A stretch of DNA of 47,838 nucleotides, taken from the NCBI GenBank assembly GCA_023388195.1, contig JAEWGR010000035.1, forward strand, positions 1 through 47,838, written 5' to 3'. The DNA comes from Bacillota bacterium. Lineage in GTDB: Bacteria; Bacillota; Negativicutes; Sporomusales; Sporomusaceae. A program made the translations under genes and the position numbers. Numbering within the stretch: position 1 is the first letter of the stretch; each line of letters begins with the position of its first letter. Shown here piece after piece: positions 7,911 through 15,187 of this stretch. The notes beneath the pieces were generated by a model. The model ran no database searches. It worked only from the letters and a program-made list of their open reading frames with translations, and had not been told where the DNA came from.

Positions 7911-8458
7911 AGCTTGTCATCCTCTCCGGCAAACTCCAGACTGACCTTGTCGGCCCCGGCGTTTTGCCACGCGAACAACGCCAGGCGTCCCCGCTTTTTC
8001 AATAATATTTTCTGAAAATCAGCACTGTCCCCCAGGCTGAGAGCGCCTGTGGGGCAGGCATTGACACAGGCCGGTTCTTCCCTGTGGATACAGGCATCAC
8101 ATTTCATAGCCACCTTATACTGCGTGGATGGCATAATGACCCCAAACGGGCAGGACATAACACACATCCAGCAGCCCCGGCATTTTGCCTGTTTCAGCAC
8201 AATAACCCCGGTTTCGTCCTCCCGCTGCAAAGCACCGGCCGGACAGGCCCGCATACAGGACGCATCCTGGCACTGGCGGCACTGCAGGGGAAAGCTCCGG
8301 CCGGTACTGCCGGCAACGCTGACCCTGGCCATGGGTTTCGGGCTTTCCTGTACCGCTCCGCGCAGGGTTTTGCTGACCGAATCACGTTCGATCGCACATT
8401 GCAGCTCACAGGATTTGCAGCCCAGGCATTTATCCCTGTCAATCCAAATTTGTTTCAT
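7907..8458 (-). CDS. cooF: CooF-like four-cluster ferredoxin
   Basis: 183 residues, ATG after AAAGGAGCAAGGT. Cysteine motifs for four 4Fe-4S clusters are visible: C11-x2-C14-x2-C17-x3-C21, CRQCQDASCMRAC, CRGCWMCVMSC and CDACIHREEPACVNAC, in the order typical of HycB/CooF proteins. It is the electron carrier from CooS to the next acceptor, here probably the flavoprotein encoded downstream. It is the first gene of the operon, and its stop overlaps the cooS start. Confidence 0.93.
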   Translation of the reverse strand: MKQIWIDRDKCLGCKSCELQCAIERDSVSKTLRGAVQESPKPMARVSVAGSTGRSFPLQCRQCQDASCMRACPAGALQREDETGVIVLKQAKCRGCWMCVMSCPFGVIMPSTQYKVAMKCDACIHREEPACVNACPTGALSLGDSADFQKILLKKRGRLALFAWQNAGADKVSLEFAGEDDKL

Positions 8459-8510
8459 ACCTTGCTCCTTTCCAATTCAGCGTATGCTACTGCAGCCAGA
8501 ATAGAAAAGT

Positions 8511-8560
8511 CCTTGATTGAGGAAACCGGAATTCAGCACTCAACCAAGGCTTTTTTCTTT
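8511..8560. terminator. Hairpin between metQ and cooF
   Basis: CCTTGATTGAG and CTCAACCAAGG pair with one mismatch around a 17-nt loop. There are T-rich stretches on both sides (TTTTTTCTTTT on the plus strand, CTTTTCTATT on the minus strand). It most simply ends the metQ transcript, which leaves the promoter of the CODH operon unidentified in the remaining 50 bases. Confidence 0.65.
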
Positions 8561-8607
8561 TGTTATTTTAATGCTAAGATTCTACATCAGGCCATGGAAA
8601 CCTGCTG

Positions 8608-9414
8608 TTACCAGCCCGGTAAAATTGACCCCTTAAAGTGTTCGGCCAGGTATTTCTTGATCTCTTCCGAATGATAGGCTTTAATCAGCTTCTTAAACAC
8701 AGGATTATCCTTGTCTTTTTCCCTGACAACCAGAATATTGGTATACGGTGAGCTTGAGTTCTCCAGTGCCAGGCCGTCACGGGCCGGCACCAGGCCGGCT
8801 TTGAGGGCATAGCTGGTATTGATGGCGGCAATATCCACATCGGCAATGGCCCGGGGGATTAAAGCCGCCTCTAATTCTTTAATCTTCAGGTTCTTCGGAT
8901 TCGCCACAATATCCAGGACACTTGCCGCCGCACCGGCTCCCGGTTTCAACTTGATTAAACCGGCTTGATCCAGCAGCAGCAGCGCCCGGCCGGCGTTGGA
9001 CGGGTCATTGGGTATGGCCACCGAGGCCCCTTCTTTGAGGTCATCCAGCTTTTTGACTTTATCGGAATAGATGCCCATCGGCAGAATAACCGTTTTGGCA
9101 ATAGACACGAGCTTATAGCCCCGGTCTTTTACGTGATTGTCCAAGAATGGCTGGTGCTGAAAGGCATTGGCGTCAATTTCGCCCTGATCCAGGGACGTAT
9201 TAGGCTGCACATAGTCGTTGAATTCCACGATCTGAATCTTAAGACCGTCCTTTTCCGCCACCTGTTTAACCTGTTCCAGTATCTCCGCATGGGGGCCGGA
9301 GGTGACACCGACTTTAAGGATTTTATCCTCTTGTTTCGGAGCTTCGGCAGAACCACAGCCGCCAAGGAATAGAGCGGCAATGATTATGAGGTAGAGTGCA
9401 AGTAATTTTTTCAT
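8608..9414 (-). CDS. metQ: MetQ/NlpA family methionine-binding lipoprotein, solitary
   Basis: 268 residues with a lipoprotein signal (lipobox FLGGC, Cys about residue 20). The body is a type-2 periplasmic binding domain with NlpA/MetQ hallmarks: VGVTSGPHAEIL, DANAFQHQPFLDNH, VAIPNDPSNAGRALLLL, ALIPRAIADVDIAAINTSYA and SSSPYTNILVVRE. It would deliver methionine (or a related compound) to a MetNI ABC transporter. No metN or metI is next to it, so it must use a transporter encoded elsewhere. It has its own strong promoter and a leader with a terminator hairpin (9445-9497). ATG follows AGGGGGATATC. Confidence 0.92.
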   Translation of the reverse strand: MKKLLALYLIIIAALFLGGCGSAEAPKQEDKILKVGVTSGPHAEILEQVKQVAEKDGLKIQIVEFNDYVQPNTSLDQGEIDANAFQHQPFLDNHVKDRGYKLVSIAKTVILPMGIYSDKVKKLDDLKEGASVAIPNDPSNAGRALLLLDQAGLIKLKPGAGAAASVLDIVANPKNLKIKELEAALIPRAIADVDIAAINTSYALKAGLVPARDGLALENSSSPYTNILVVREKDKDNPVFKKLIKAYHSEEIKKYLAEHFKGSILPGW

Positions 9415-9444
9415 GATATCCCCCTATGTATAGATTTAGGCAAC

Positions 9445-9497
9445 AAAAAAAGGCAAATAGCCTCCGGCTACTCACCTCTGGTTTTCCAGTCAGTCAA
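9445..9497 (-). promoter_or_regulatory. metQ leader: two-hairpin motif with intrinsic terminator (motif copy M)
   Basis: Minus-strand reading gives TGACTGACTGG, then a CTGG-AAAA-CCAG hairpin, then a 12-bp stem AGGTGAGTAGCC/GGCTATTTGCCT (with G-T pairs) and a run of Ts. It lies between the metQ promoter and start codon, so it can act as an attenuator. The same layout (CTGAYTRGT, loop, AAACYRRAGGY, terminator) recurs at 24917-24970, 26352-26423 and 26455-26509. No known riboswitch class is recognised. Confidence 0.7.
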
Positions 9498-9507
9498 TAT
9501 GGTTATT

Positions 9508-9536
9508 ATTCTATAAGGTGGGGTTAAGCTTGTCAA
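9508..9536 (-). promoter_or_regulatory. metQ: metQ promoter
   Basis: A perfect TTGACA (9531-9536) and TAGAAT (9508-9513) on the minus strand are separated by 17 bp. Transcription would start near 9501 and give a leader of about 87 nt. Confidence 0.85.
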
Positions 9537-9571
9537 GCATTTTTTACCTGGTACATTCTCAGGAGGAACAA

Positions 9572-9600
9572 TAAAAAAGAGCAGTCCCCTAACTACTCTT
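9572..9600 (-). terminator. Terminator after the 458-residue gene
   Basis: Minus strand AAGAGTAGT pairs with ACTGCTCTT (one mismatch) and is followed by TTTTATT. It lies 42 bases after the stop codon of the gene at 9642-11018. Confidence 0.7.
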
Positions 9601-9641
9601 ATGGCCGCTTGCCATGCTCCCGGCTAGTGCCGGTTGTTTCC

Positions 9642-11018
9642 TTAAAGGCCCTTTCGCAGTTCACATCTGGCTTTGCCCGCTGCCGCCGCGGCCTGCCGGG
9701 CCAGCCGGGCCTGAGCGACCGGCGTCCGCGCCCCCCGGTACGGTATACTCCGGGTCAGCGGCGGCTCCCAGAGGGGCGTGACGGCGTCAATATTGACAAG
9801 ACCCAGATCTGTCGCCGGTGTCAGCGTCCGGCAAGGCGTGTCATTGCGGCTGGCCGGTGGCGGGCTGTAGATGTCGATCTGATTGCCTCTGACAAACCAA
9901 AACCGGTCATTGATTGCAGGCAGGGCATTTTCATATAACAGAGCCCAAAAGAAACCGGGAGCGTCTGTCATGACGTCCACCGCTTCCGCCAGCTGGCTGA
10001 GCAAGGCCGGCGTGACGGCAAAATTGCTCTGCATCTGAAGCACGGCAGCGGTGGTTTTGTATACCTGGCCCCGGAAGGTGGCATAGTCAGCATTGCAGTT
10101 ACCGGTCAGGATATACACATCACCGCGGTTGCCGATTACAAGGTCGCGGAAATCAAACTGATCGCTGGGGCCGTTAGCCAGCCCTGCCTGGAAAACAGTC
10201 CTGGCCGTCATGGCAGAAAGATTGACGATATCCAGCCGGGAGTCCGGATTATGGCTGCCGAAATGCTGGGGGCCACCGAGGCAGGGGATATAGATGTTGT
10301 TGTAAACGGTGTTATTAAAGGTAAAGGCAAACGGCTCCAGGGCCAGGGCATTTTTGCCGACTTTGACATAGTCACCGGCGGTGTAACTGAGGGCACCGGT
10401 TGTGGGATCAATACGCAGTTTGACAACTGTGCTTGCCTGATAAACAGCCGTGCCCCCGGGATCGTCAACAGTGGTAAAGAGGGCCAGCAGGAATTGGCCG
10501 GCCTTCAGCAGGGCAACCCCGTTGTGCTGCAGACCGGCCGGGGCCAGCGGCGGACGTCCGGGTCCCTCAATGGCGTTGAAGTAGGCAGGAAACTTAATTA
10601 TCCCCGCTTCACTACAGGCAGTACCAGTCATATTGTGAGAGGCAATCGTTCCACTGTCATGGTCAATCGTATGAATGTAACTGCCGGCTGCCACAGCGTC
10701 ATGCAGGGTGTTGATTGCAGGCCAGGTCATGGCACCGGCAGGGGACCAGGGATTGGTGGCCGGGTTGTAGAGCTTGATGATTGCAGCAAGCGGCGAATCG
10801 CCGGCGTTCTGGGTATATTGAGCGGCAAGGACCCGCAATTCACCTTCAGCATCAACAAATGAGTGGACGTTGGTAGCACCGCATAGGTTGTTAATCTGCA
10901 TGTTATTGACAGTAATATCGCTCAGGCCATCGTTGCTCCGGGTAATATCGCCTATCTGACCATAGTCATAGTACTTATTGGCTACGGTGAATCCTAATAA
11001 CAATTTACTTTTTGGCAT
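9642..11018 (-). CDS. Unknown 458-residue protein with repeated beta-strand segments
   Basis: ATG at 11018, with GGAGG 13 bases upstream (a long spacing; a stop codon blocks any longer start). There is no signal peptide and no membrane helix. The sequence is rich in Gly, Asn, Asp and aromatic residues in short strand-like units (LVIGNRGDVYILTGN, VYNNIYIPCLGGPQHFG, DRFWFVRGNQIDIYSPP), which suggests a beta-propeller or similar fold. The C-terminus is a basic Ala/Arg-rich tail (ARLARQAAAAAGKARCELRKG). I do not recognise the family. It is a single-gene unit with a terminator, next to a phage-like repressor pair, so transfer is possible but not shown. Confidence 0.8.
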   Translation of the reverse strand: MPKSKLLLGFTVANKYYDYGQIGDITRSNDGLSDITVNNMQINNLCGATNVHSFVDAEGELRVLAAQYTQNAGDSPLAAIIKLYNPATNPWSPAGAMTWPAINTLHDAVAAGSYIHTIDHDSGTIASHNMTGTACSEAGIIKFPAYFNAIEGPGRPPLAPAGLQHNGVALLKAGQFLLALFTTVDDPGGTAVYQASTVVKLRIDPTTGALSYTAGDYVKVGKNALALEPFAFTFNNTVYNNIYIPCLGGPQHFGSHNPDSRLDIVNLSAMTARTVFQAGLANGPSDQFDFRDLVIGNRGDVYILTGNCNADYATFRGQVYKTTAAVLQMQSNFAVTPALLSQLAEAVDVMTDAPGFFWALLYENALPAINDRFWFVRGNQIDIYSPPPASRNDTPCRTLTPATDLGLVNIDAVTPLWEPPLTRSIPYRGARTPVAQARLARQAAAAAGKARCELRKGL

Positions 11019-11295
11019 TAGATCAAATCAACCTCCTGTTTATATGTTAACCCTCTATCGGATACAAGTGGAACTGTCCCGCCCTCTGTAAACGGTCATT
11101 GCCTGGTTGCCTGGCAGGTTCGGCTCTGTTGGGGATAGCAGGCATTCAGGACTATTCGTCCGCTCATGCCTGCGCAGTAATCCTGATCAACTGTTCTTGT
11201 TCCGGCTCTTTATGGAAAGGCGCGCATGCGCAATAGTGTCTTTATGACACTGACCGAAACAGACTTTCCCCTTACTGGGGTGCATGACAGAGCAG
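11019..11295. other. Intergenic region with inverted repeats, no gene seen
   Basis: GCAGGCAT (11138-11145) and ATGCCTGC (11166-11173) form 8-base perfect arms. AGTGTC-TTTAT-GACACT occurs near 11235-11253, and the 10-base palindrome GCGCATGCGC near 11222. TTTATGACACT is repeated at 11533-11543 beside the operators of the repressor switch. No coding signal is seen. Confidence 0.4.
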
Positions 11296-11505
11296 TTATT
11301 TTAACAACCCCTCCTTGTTAAAGACATCACCGAACAGGATCTCCATCGGCACCCCCGCATCATCGGCAATCTGTTTCATGATAAACGGGGCCGGACTTTT
11401 GGCGCCGCGCTCCCAGTAACTCCAGGCCTGCTGAGTCACACCGTACCGGGCCCCCATTTCCGCCTGTGACCGCCTGCTGCGAAACTCAATCAGCTTTGTT
11501 CTCAC
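11296..11505 (-). CDS. Small XRE-type helix-turn-helix protein
   Basis: 69 residues from a GTG start at 11505. Almost the whole protein is one HTH_3 domain: SQAEMGARYGVTQQAWSYWERGAKSP contains the helix-turn-helix, followed by MKQIADDAGVPMEILF. It is divergent from an S24-type repressor, and its promoter overlaps operator 2, so the pair resembles a CI/Cro-type switch. There is no other phage gene nearby. It is probably a Cro-like or antirepressor partner; this is inference from layout. Confidence 0.85.
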   Translation of the reverse strand: MRTKLIEFRSRRSQAEMGARYGVTQQAWSYWERGAKSPAPFIMKQIADDAGVPMEILFGDVFNKEGLLK

Positions 11506-11517
11506 ATCCTCACCCCG

Positions 11518-11627
11518 ACAACCCTTGGTTGTTTATGACACTTTTTATCATAATACAACCTGTGGTTGTTGTCAATCAGTCACACAAAATTTAGTTGTTA
11601 CTATTTTCTTTTACAACAGTGGGTTGT
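11518..11627. promoter_or_regulatory. Three operators of the repressor switch
   Basis: Two perfect 15-bp palindromes of form ACAACC-N3-GGTTGT lie at 11518-11532 and 11555-11569. A third copy with two departures (ACAACAGTGGGTTGT) lies at 11613-11627. They fill the divergent gap between the two HTH genes. Centres are 37 and 58 bp apart. Confidence 0.85.
11547..11575 (-). promoter_or_regulatory. Promoter of the small HTH gene, covered by operator 2
   Basis: Minus strand TTGACA (11570-11575), 17-bp spacer, TATGAT (11547-11552). Operator 2 occupies nearly the whole spacer, so a bound repressor would block RNA polymerase. Confidence 0.8.
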
Positions 11628-11652
11628 AATATGAGGATAAGTAGGTGATAAG

Positions 11653-12297
11653 ATGTTAGCGGCAATTATTAAAACAGAACGCCTGAAAAAAGGCCTGACC
11701 CAGGAGGAGCTCAGCAAGATTGTCGGCGTTACCCAGCAGGCGGTTGCCAAATGGGAGTCAGGCCGGACCATGCCGGATACGGCGTTGTTCCCCACCCTGG
11801 GGGCCCTGTTTGATATCCCGCTCAACCGTTTATTCGGGGTGGCGGAGACCGGGAAGCTACCGGCAATCCCGCTTAACGCCGATGACCGGCCGGCTTTTTA
11901 CCGCGTACCGGTCATTGGCCGCATCCCTGCCGGCAGCCCGGCCCTGGCCCTGGAAAGCTTCGAAAGTTATGAGGATATTCCCAGTTCCTGGCTAAAGAAC
12001 CAGCCGGAAGAATTTTTTATCCTGAATGTGGCCGGTGACAGCATGGAGGGTGCCCGGATCTTTGACGGTGATAAGGCCCTCATCCGCAAACAAAACAGTT
12101 TTGACAATGGTCAGATCTGCGCAGTGGGCATCATCGGCGATGCAGAGGAATACGCAACCCTGAAATACGTATATGAGCTTGATGAGCAATTCGTGGAACT
12201 GGTGCCTGACAACCCCAAGTACAGGCGCAAAAAGGTCGCCCGCGCCCGGGTCCGTATCTACGGCGTGTTAACCATGACCTACCGGCAGCATAATTGA
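11653..12297 (+). CDS. CI/LexA-like repressor: XRE DNA-binding domain plus S24 peptidase domain
   Basis: 214 residues; ATG after AGGTGATAAG. The N-terminal HTH (LTQEELSKIVGVTQQAVAKWESGRTMPD, about residues 14-42) is followed by a linker. The S24/LexA fold begins near VPVIGRIPAGSPA (about residue 84). It contains the catalytic Ser in GDSMEGARI and the Lys in YATLKYV, so self-cleavage is possible. It faces the small HTH gene across three operators and probably represses both. This is the layout of a temperate-phage immunity region, but no integrase or structural gene is near. It could be a remnant or a domesticated stress switch. Confidence 0.9.
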   Translation: MLAAIIKTERLKKGLTQEELSKIVGVTQQAVAKWESGRTMPDTALFPTLGALFDIPLNRLFGVAETGKLPAIPLNADDRPAFYRVPVIGRIPAGSPALALESFESYEDIPSSWLKNQPEEFFILNVAGDSMEGARIFDGDKALIRKQNSFDNGQICAVGIIGDAEEYATLKYVYELDEQFVELVPDNPKYRRKKVARARVRIYGVLTMTYRQHN

Positions 12298-12380
12298 CAG
12301 GTCCCGGACCGGCCAGTAAAAGAGCTTGTTAGAATTATGCTGAATTCACTTCTCAGGAAATTTAATGCTTGAATAAAACT

Positions 12381-12429
12381 AAGGACAGGTAAGCGTTGCC
12401 ATTTTGGGGCAACACGCTACCTGTCCTTT
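12381..12429. terminator. Bidirectional terminator between repressor and HxlR genes
   Basis: AAGGACAGGTA..GCGTTGCC pairs with GGCAAC.CGCTACCTGTCCTT in a long stem with small bulges. On the minus strand it is followed by AGTTTTATTC. It separates two convergent genes. Confidence 0.8.
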
Positions 12430-12489
12430 GGTTATTACCGGTTGCTAAACAGCTGCTCCTGTCCGGAAAACCGTTCCTTACAGAAACCA

Positions 12490-12843
12490 TTATGATCCAT
12501 TTTCCAATAGCTCTATCTCTTCCCCTTGCTGTTGCCGCATTTTAATATTGTCTCGCCCCCAGGAGCACATTACGTCGATGATTGTATTCGCGGTAACCCC
12601 ATATTCAGTTACGTAATATTCGACTTTCGGAGGCATTTCATTATATACGTGCCGTCCTACAATTCCATCTGCTTCCAGCTCACGCAGCTGCTGTATGAGA
12701 ACCTTCTGTGAGATGCCCGGAATCAGGCGTTGCAATTCACCTGTCCGTTTAGTTCCTGTTATAAGCCGGCACACAATGAGGGCTTTCCATTTGCCACCAA
12801 GTATTTCAAGTGTTGCCTCAATACCTAAGTGATATTGTTTCAT
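12490..12843 (-). CDS. HxlR family transcriptional regulator
   Basis: 117 residues starting at MKQYHLGIEATLEILGGKW. The ATG at 12843 has GGGAGATGG upstream, whereas an ATG 15 bases earlier has no binding site. A winged helix-turn-helix spans the protein, with family hallmarks GGKWKALIVCRLITGTKRTGELQRLIPGISQKVLIQQLRELEADGIVGR and Y..PPKVEYYVTEYG. The usual HxlR N-terminal Cys is missing here, so redox or electrophile sensing through that residue is unlikely. It is divergent from a flavodoxin-fold oxidoreductase that it probably controls. Confidence 0.9.
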   Translation of the reverse strand: MKQYHLGIEATLEILGGKWKALIVCRLITGTKRTGELQRLIPGISQKVLIQQLRELEADGIVGRHVYNEMPPKVEYYVTEYGVTANTIIDVMCSWGRDNIKMRQQQGEEIELLENGS

Positions 12844-12927
12844 TTTACCATCTCCCATATAGCGAAAAGCATCGAGCTTAACTTACAGTTCTATTATCGC
12901 ACATGATCTGCTTTCAAGTCTAATACG

Positions 12928-12995
12928 TACCTCCAGGTAACTTTTTTACTGACTTTATTGTGTGTATTTACTAATTTTTAATTGTATATGATAAT
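12928..12995 (+). promoter_or_regulatory. Operator-like palindrome and promoter of the oxidoreductase gene
   Basis: TACCT-CC-AGGTA (12928-12939) is a perfect palindrome just upstream of a promoter TTTACT (12967-12972), 17 bp, GATAAT (12990-12995). It is a plausible HxlR binding site in the divergent gap. The short leader this predicts fits the ATG chosen at 13036. Confidence 0.55.
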
Positions 12996-13035
12996 GAATT
13001 TATCAACAAAAAATACGAAAGGAAAGGCGATTGCT

Positions 13036-13566
13036 ATGAAATCACTTATAATTTTAGCGCACCCCAGCATTGAGGAATCCAGAGTAAATAAGCGATGGCA
13101 ACAGGAATTAAGGCAACATCCAGACAAAATTGTTTTGCATGAGCTTTATAAAGAATACCCGGACTGGAATATTGATGTGGAAAGAGAACAACAGCTGTTG
13201 GAAGCACACGCTCATATCATCCTTCAATTTCCTTTGTACTGGTATAGCTATCCGCCTTTATTAAAAAAGTGGCTGGATGATGTTTTTACGCATGGGTGGG
13301 CATATGGTTCTACCGGGAATAAACTGAGCGGCAAAAAGTTTGGTACAGCGATATCGATAGGGGACAAAAAAGAAAACTACTCACCCACTGGCGCCATTAC
13401 ATTTACTGTTGATGAAGTGCTTGCTCCGTTCAAAGCCAGTATGATCCATGTTGGCGCTATTGCATTACCATACTTTGCTGTTTTTGGCTCCTCATTTCAA
13501 GCAAGCGACGAGGAAATCGACATAAGTGCGAAGGATTATATTGAGTATATATCTAAACATAAATAA
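13036..13566 (+). CDS. Flavodoxin-fold NAD(P)H oxidoreductase (quinone reductase/KefF type)
   Basis: 176 residues starting MKSLIILAHPSIEESRVNKRW; AAAGGAAAGG precedes this ATG, and an in-frame ATG 18 codons earlier overlaps the promoter. The N-terminal strand-loop (LAHPSIEES) binds the FMN phosphate. QFPLYWYSYPPLLKKWLDDVFTHGWAYG is the family signature, and KFGTAISIGDKKENYS follows. It probably reduces quinones, nitro or azo compounds with two electrons. Base use here is AT-richer than in neighbouring genes, which could mark recent acquisition with its HxlR regulator. Confidence 0.9.
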   Translation: MKSLIILAHPSIEESRVNKRWQQELRQHPDKIVLHELYKEYPDWNIDVEREQQLLEAHAHIILQFPLYWYSYPPLLKKWLDDVFTHGWAYGSTGNKLSGKKFGTAISIGDKKENYSPTGAITFTVDEVLAPFKASMIHVGAIALPYFAVFGSSFQASDEEIDISAKDYIEYISKHK

Positions 13567-13577
13567 ACGACAAATGA

Positions 13578-13651
13578 CTCAAGAGAGCGGTTCTCTTGAG
13601 ATAATTACCTCCTGTACTAAGTTAAGGGACGAGTTGCGGCTCGTCCCTTTT
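13578..13651. terminator. Two hairpins between the oxidoreductase and cooC
   Basis: CTCAAGAGA/TCTCTTGAG (13578-13600) is followed by AAGGGACGAG-TTGCGG-CTCGTCCCTT with a TTTTCT tail (13624-13651). The second looks like a working terminator and could serve both convergent genes. Confidence 0.8.
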
Positions 13652-13695
13652 CTATACAGGAAAATGCATTATCCAATCGCCATAGTCCGCTTACA

Positions 13696-14448
13696 CTAAA
13701 CCCCTGCCTTACTCAGGATTTCCTTTACCGCCCTAATCGACAGCGAATCGTCAGGCAGCTCGACTAGTGGTTTCCCTGCCGCATCAAAAGCAACAGCCTG
13801 TTCGTCATAGGGAATCGTACCGATTAGATTTAATCCGGTTTTGTCAATTTCCGCGCTAATGCCGTCTGTGCCGGCTGCGCCTGTTTTGGTTATAATGAGA
13901 TATACCTCCGGGACGGTAATCTTCAGTACCCGGATCAGTTCAGCGACCTTGGCCGCCGAACGGATGCTGCGCACCGAGGTGTCGCTAATGATAAACAGCA
14001 TGTCAATATCGGCGACAATCCGCCGGCTTAGATGCTCCATACCAGCCTCGTTGTCAATGACAACATACTCATAGTTTTTCTGGAGCCGTTCCAGATACAT
14101 CCGGATTAGGTTATTGGGATAACAGTAACAGCCATTTTGCTGGGGGAGCCCCATCAAAATGAGGTCCAGCCCTTTGGCTTCCTGAATGACCTGGCTTAAG
14201 CGAAATTCGGTGTACGAATCCTTGCCTATGCCGTCAGGGATATCTTCGCCGCTTCTGACTTCCTCCAGGATATTGGCAATCGAATCGTCTATCTCCAGCC
14301 CCAGCGCTTCATTCAGGTTAGAGTTGGGATCGGCGTCAACGGCTAAAATCATTCCTTTTTGCTGCCGGATCAATTCTTTAATCATCAATGCAGTAAAGGT
14401 TGTTTTGCCAACACCGCCCTTACCGGCCACAGCTATCTTCTTAGTCAT
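13696..14448 (-). CDS. cooC: CooC-type CO dehydrogenase maturation ATPase
   Basis: 250 residues starting MTKKIAVAGKGGVGKTT; the ATG at 14448 has GGAGGGATTTTG upstream and is preferred over an earlier in-frame start. It has a deviant P-loop (GKGGVGKTT, residues 9-17), the MinD/CooC DADPNSNL motif and the CooC-specific metal-binding pair C107-x-C109 in QQNGCYCYPNN. CooC uses ATP hydrolysis to load nickel into the CODH C-cluster. It is not in the CODH operon but 5 kb away, downstream of a siroheme-protein pair on the same strand. It could serve the short CODH in this window or others in the genome. Confidence 0.93.
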   Translation of the reverse strand: MTKKIAVAGKGGVGKTTFTALMIKELIRQQKGMILAVDADPNSNLNEALGLEIDDSIANILEEVRSGEDIPDGIGKDSYTEFRLSQVIQEAKGLDLILMGLPQQNGCYCYPNNLIRMYLERLQKNYEYVVIDNEAGMEHLSRRIVADIDMLFIISDTSVRSIRSAAKVAELIRVLKITVPEVYLIITKTGAAGTDGISAEIDKTGLNLIGTIPYDEQAVAFDAAGKPLVELPDDSLSIRAVKEILSKAGV

Positions 14449-14602
14449 CAAAATCCCTCCGTCAAATAATGATCTCTTATGCAAATAAAACTACGACGTA
14501 ATTTACTATAATATTCCACTTTCATGATGTATCTTCCTTTTTACCGTCATTGATTATATTTTCAACATTCCAACATTTTTTATCATCCTAACAAACTAAA
14601 TA

Positions 14603-14642
14603 AAACAGAGGTTAACAGCTGCTTGTCTGTTAACCTCTGTTT
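14603..14642 (-). terminator. Terminator after the Cys-rich gene
   Basis: AAACAGAGGTTAACAG pairs perfectly with CTGTTAACCTCTGTTT around an 8-nt loop; on the minus strand a TTTTATTT tail follows. It separates the siroheme pair from cooC, so cooC must have its own promoter. Confidence 0.88.
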
Positions 14643-14727
14643 GGCAAAACATCTCATAACTAGCCGGAATCAGGTGCCAAGGTCATCCGCCGGCAGCAGC
14701 GGCAGGGATATATGCTCCCGCCATGCT

Positions 14728-15177
14728 TTATGAATTCTTCATGGCATTGTAATGTTCCATCACGGCCCCGCCCAATTCTTTATTAAGCCGGCCCAGCGCC
14801 ATGATATACATGAGCGGGTTACCGGTGAATTCGAGATGATCGCCGGTTAACGCCACCTCGAGGGATGAGCGGATGATGTTGATAATACAGTTGTCATCAT
14901 GATTATCCATACAGTTTTTGCATTCCAGGTTGATGACAGCCAGGGCACGGGCGACCTGATCCACTTCATAGGTTTTAAAATCGGCCTGGGGCACCATTTT
15001 AATGCCGTTGGGGATTACCAAAGTTTTTTTGACGCCGGAATAGTCTGCCACAATTTTGGCGAATCCCACCAGACACTGTTTGCCGGCACAGCTGCTGCAG
15101 CTCACATCGCCCCGGCAGCATTCCTGCAGGGATTGTTTTATTCTGGCCAGATTTGTTTCCTGTTCCACACTATTCAC
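14728..15177 (-). CDS. Cys-rich 149-residue protein paired with the siroheme protein, unknown
   Basis: GTG start at 15177 with GGAG 7 bases upstream, 10 bases after the preceding gene. Two Cys clusters are seen: CCRGDVSCSSCAGKQC near residues 20-35 and CKNCMDNHDDNC near 86-97. Both are consistent with Fe-S or zinc binding. The rest is helical with no membrane segment. I do not recognise the family. Coupling to the sulfite-reductase-like gene suggests an electron-transfer or assembly partner, which is inference. Confidence 0.8.
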   Translation of the reverse strand: MNSVEQETNLARIKQSLQECCRGDVSCSSCAGKQCLVGFAKIVADYSGVKKTLVIPNGIKMVPQADFKTYEVDQVARALAVINLECKNCMDNHDDNCIINIIRSSLEVALTGDHLEFTGNPLMYIMALGRLNKELGGAVMEHYNAMKNS

Positions 15178-15187
15178 CTCTTTTCTC

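Noticed and set aside
8511..8560. Attenuator for the CODH operon
   Set aside because: The upstream gene metQ is on the same strand and needs a terminator here, so the simpler reading is the end of metQ.
9421..9500. SAM (S-box) riboswitch for metQ
   Set aside because: The leader is only about 87 nt and lacks the S-box core. It is too short for any known SAM-I aptamer plus terminator.
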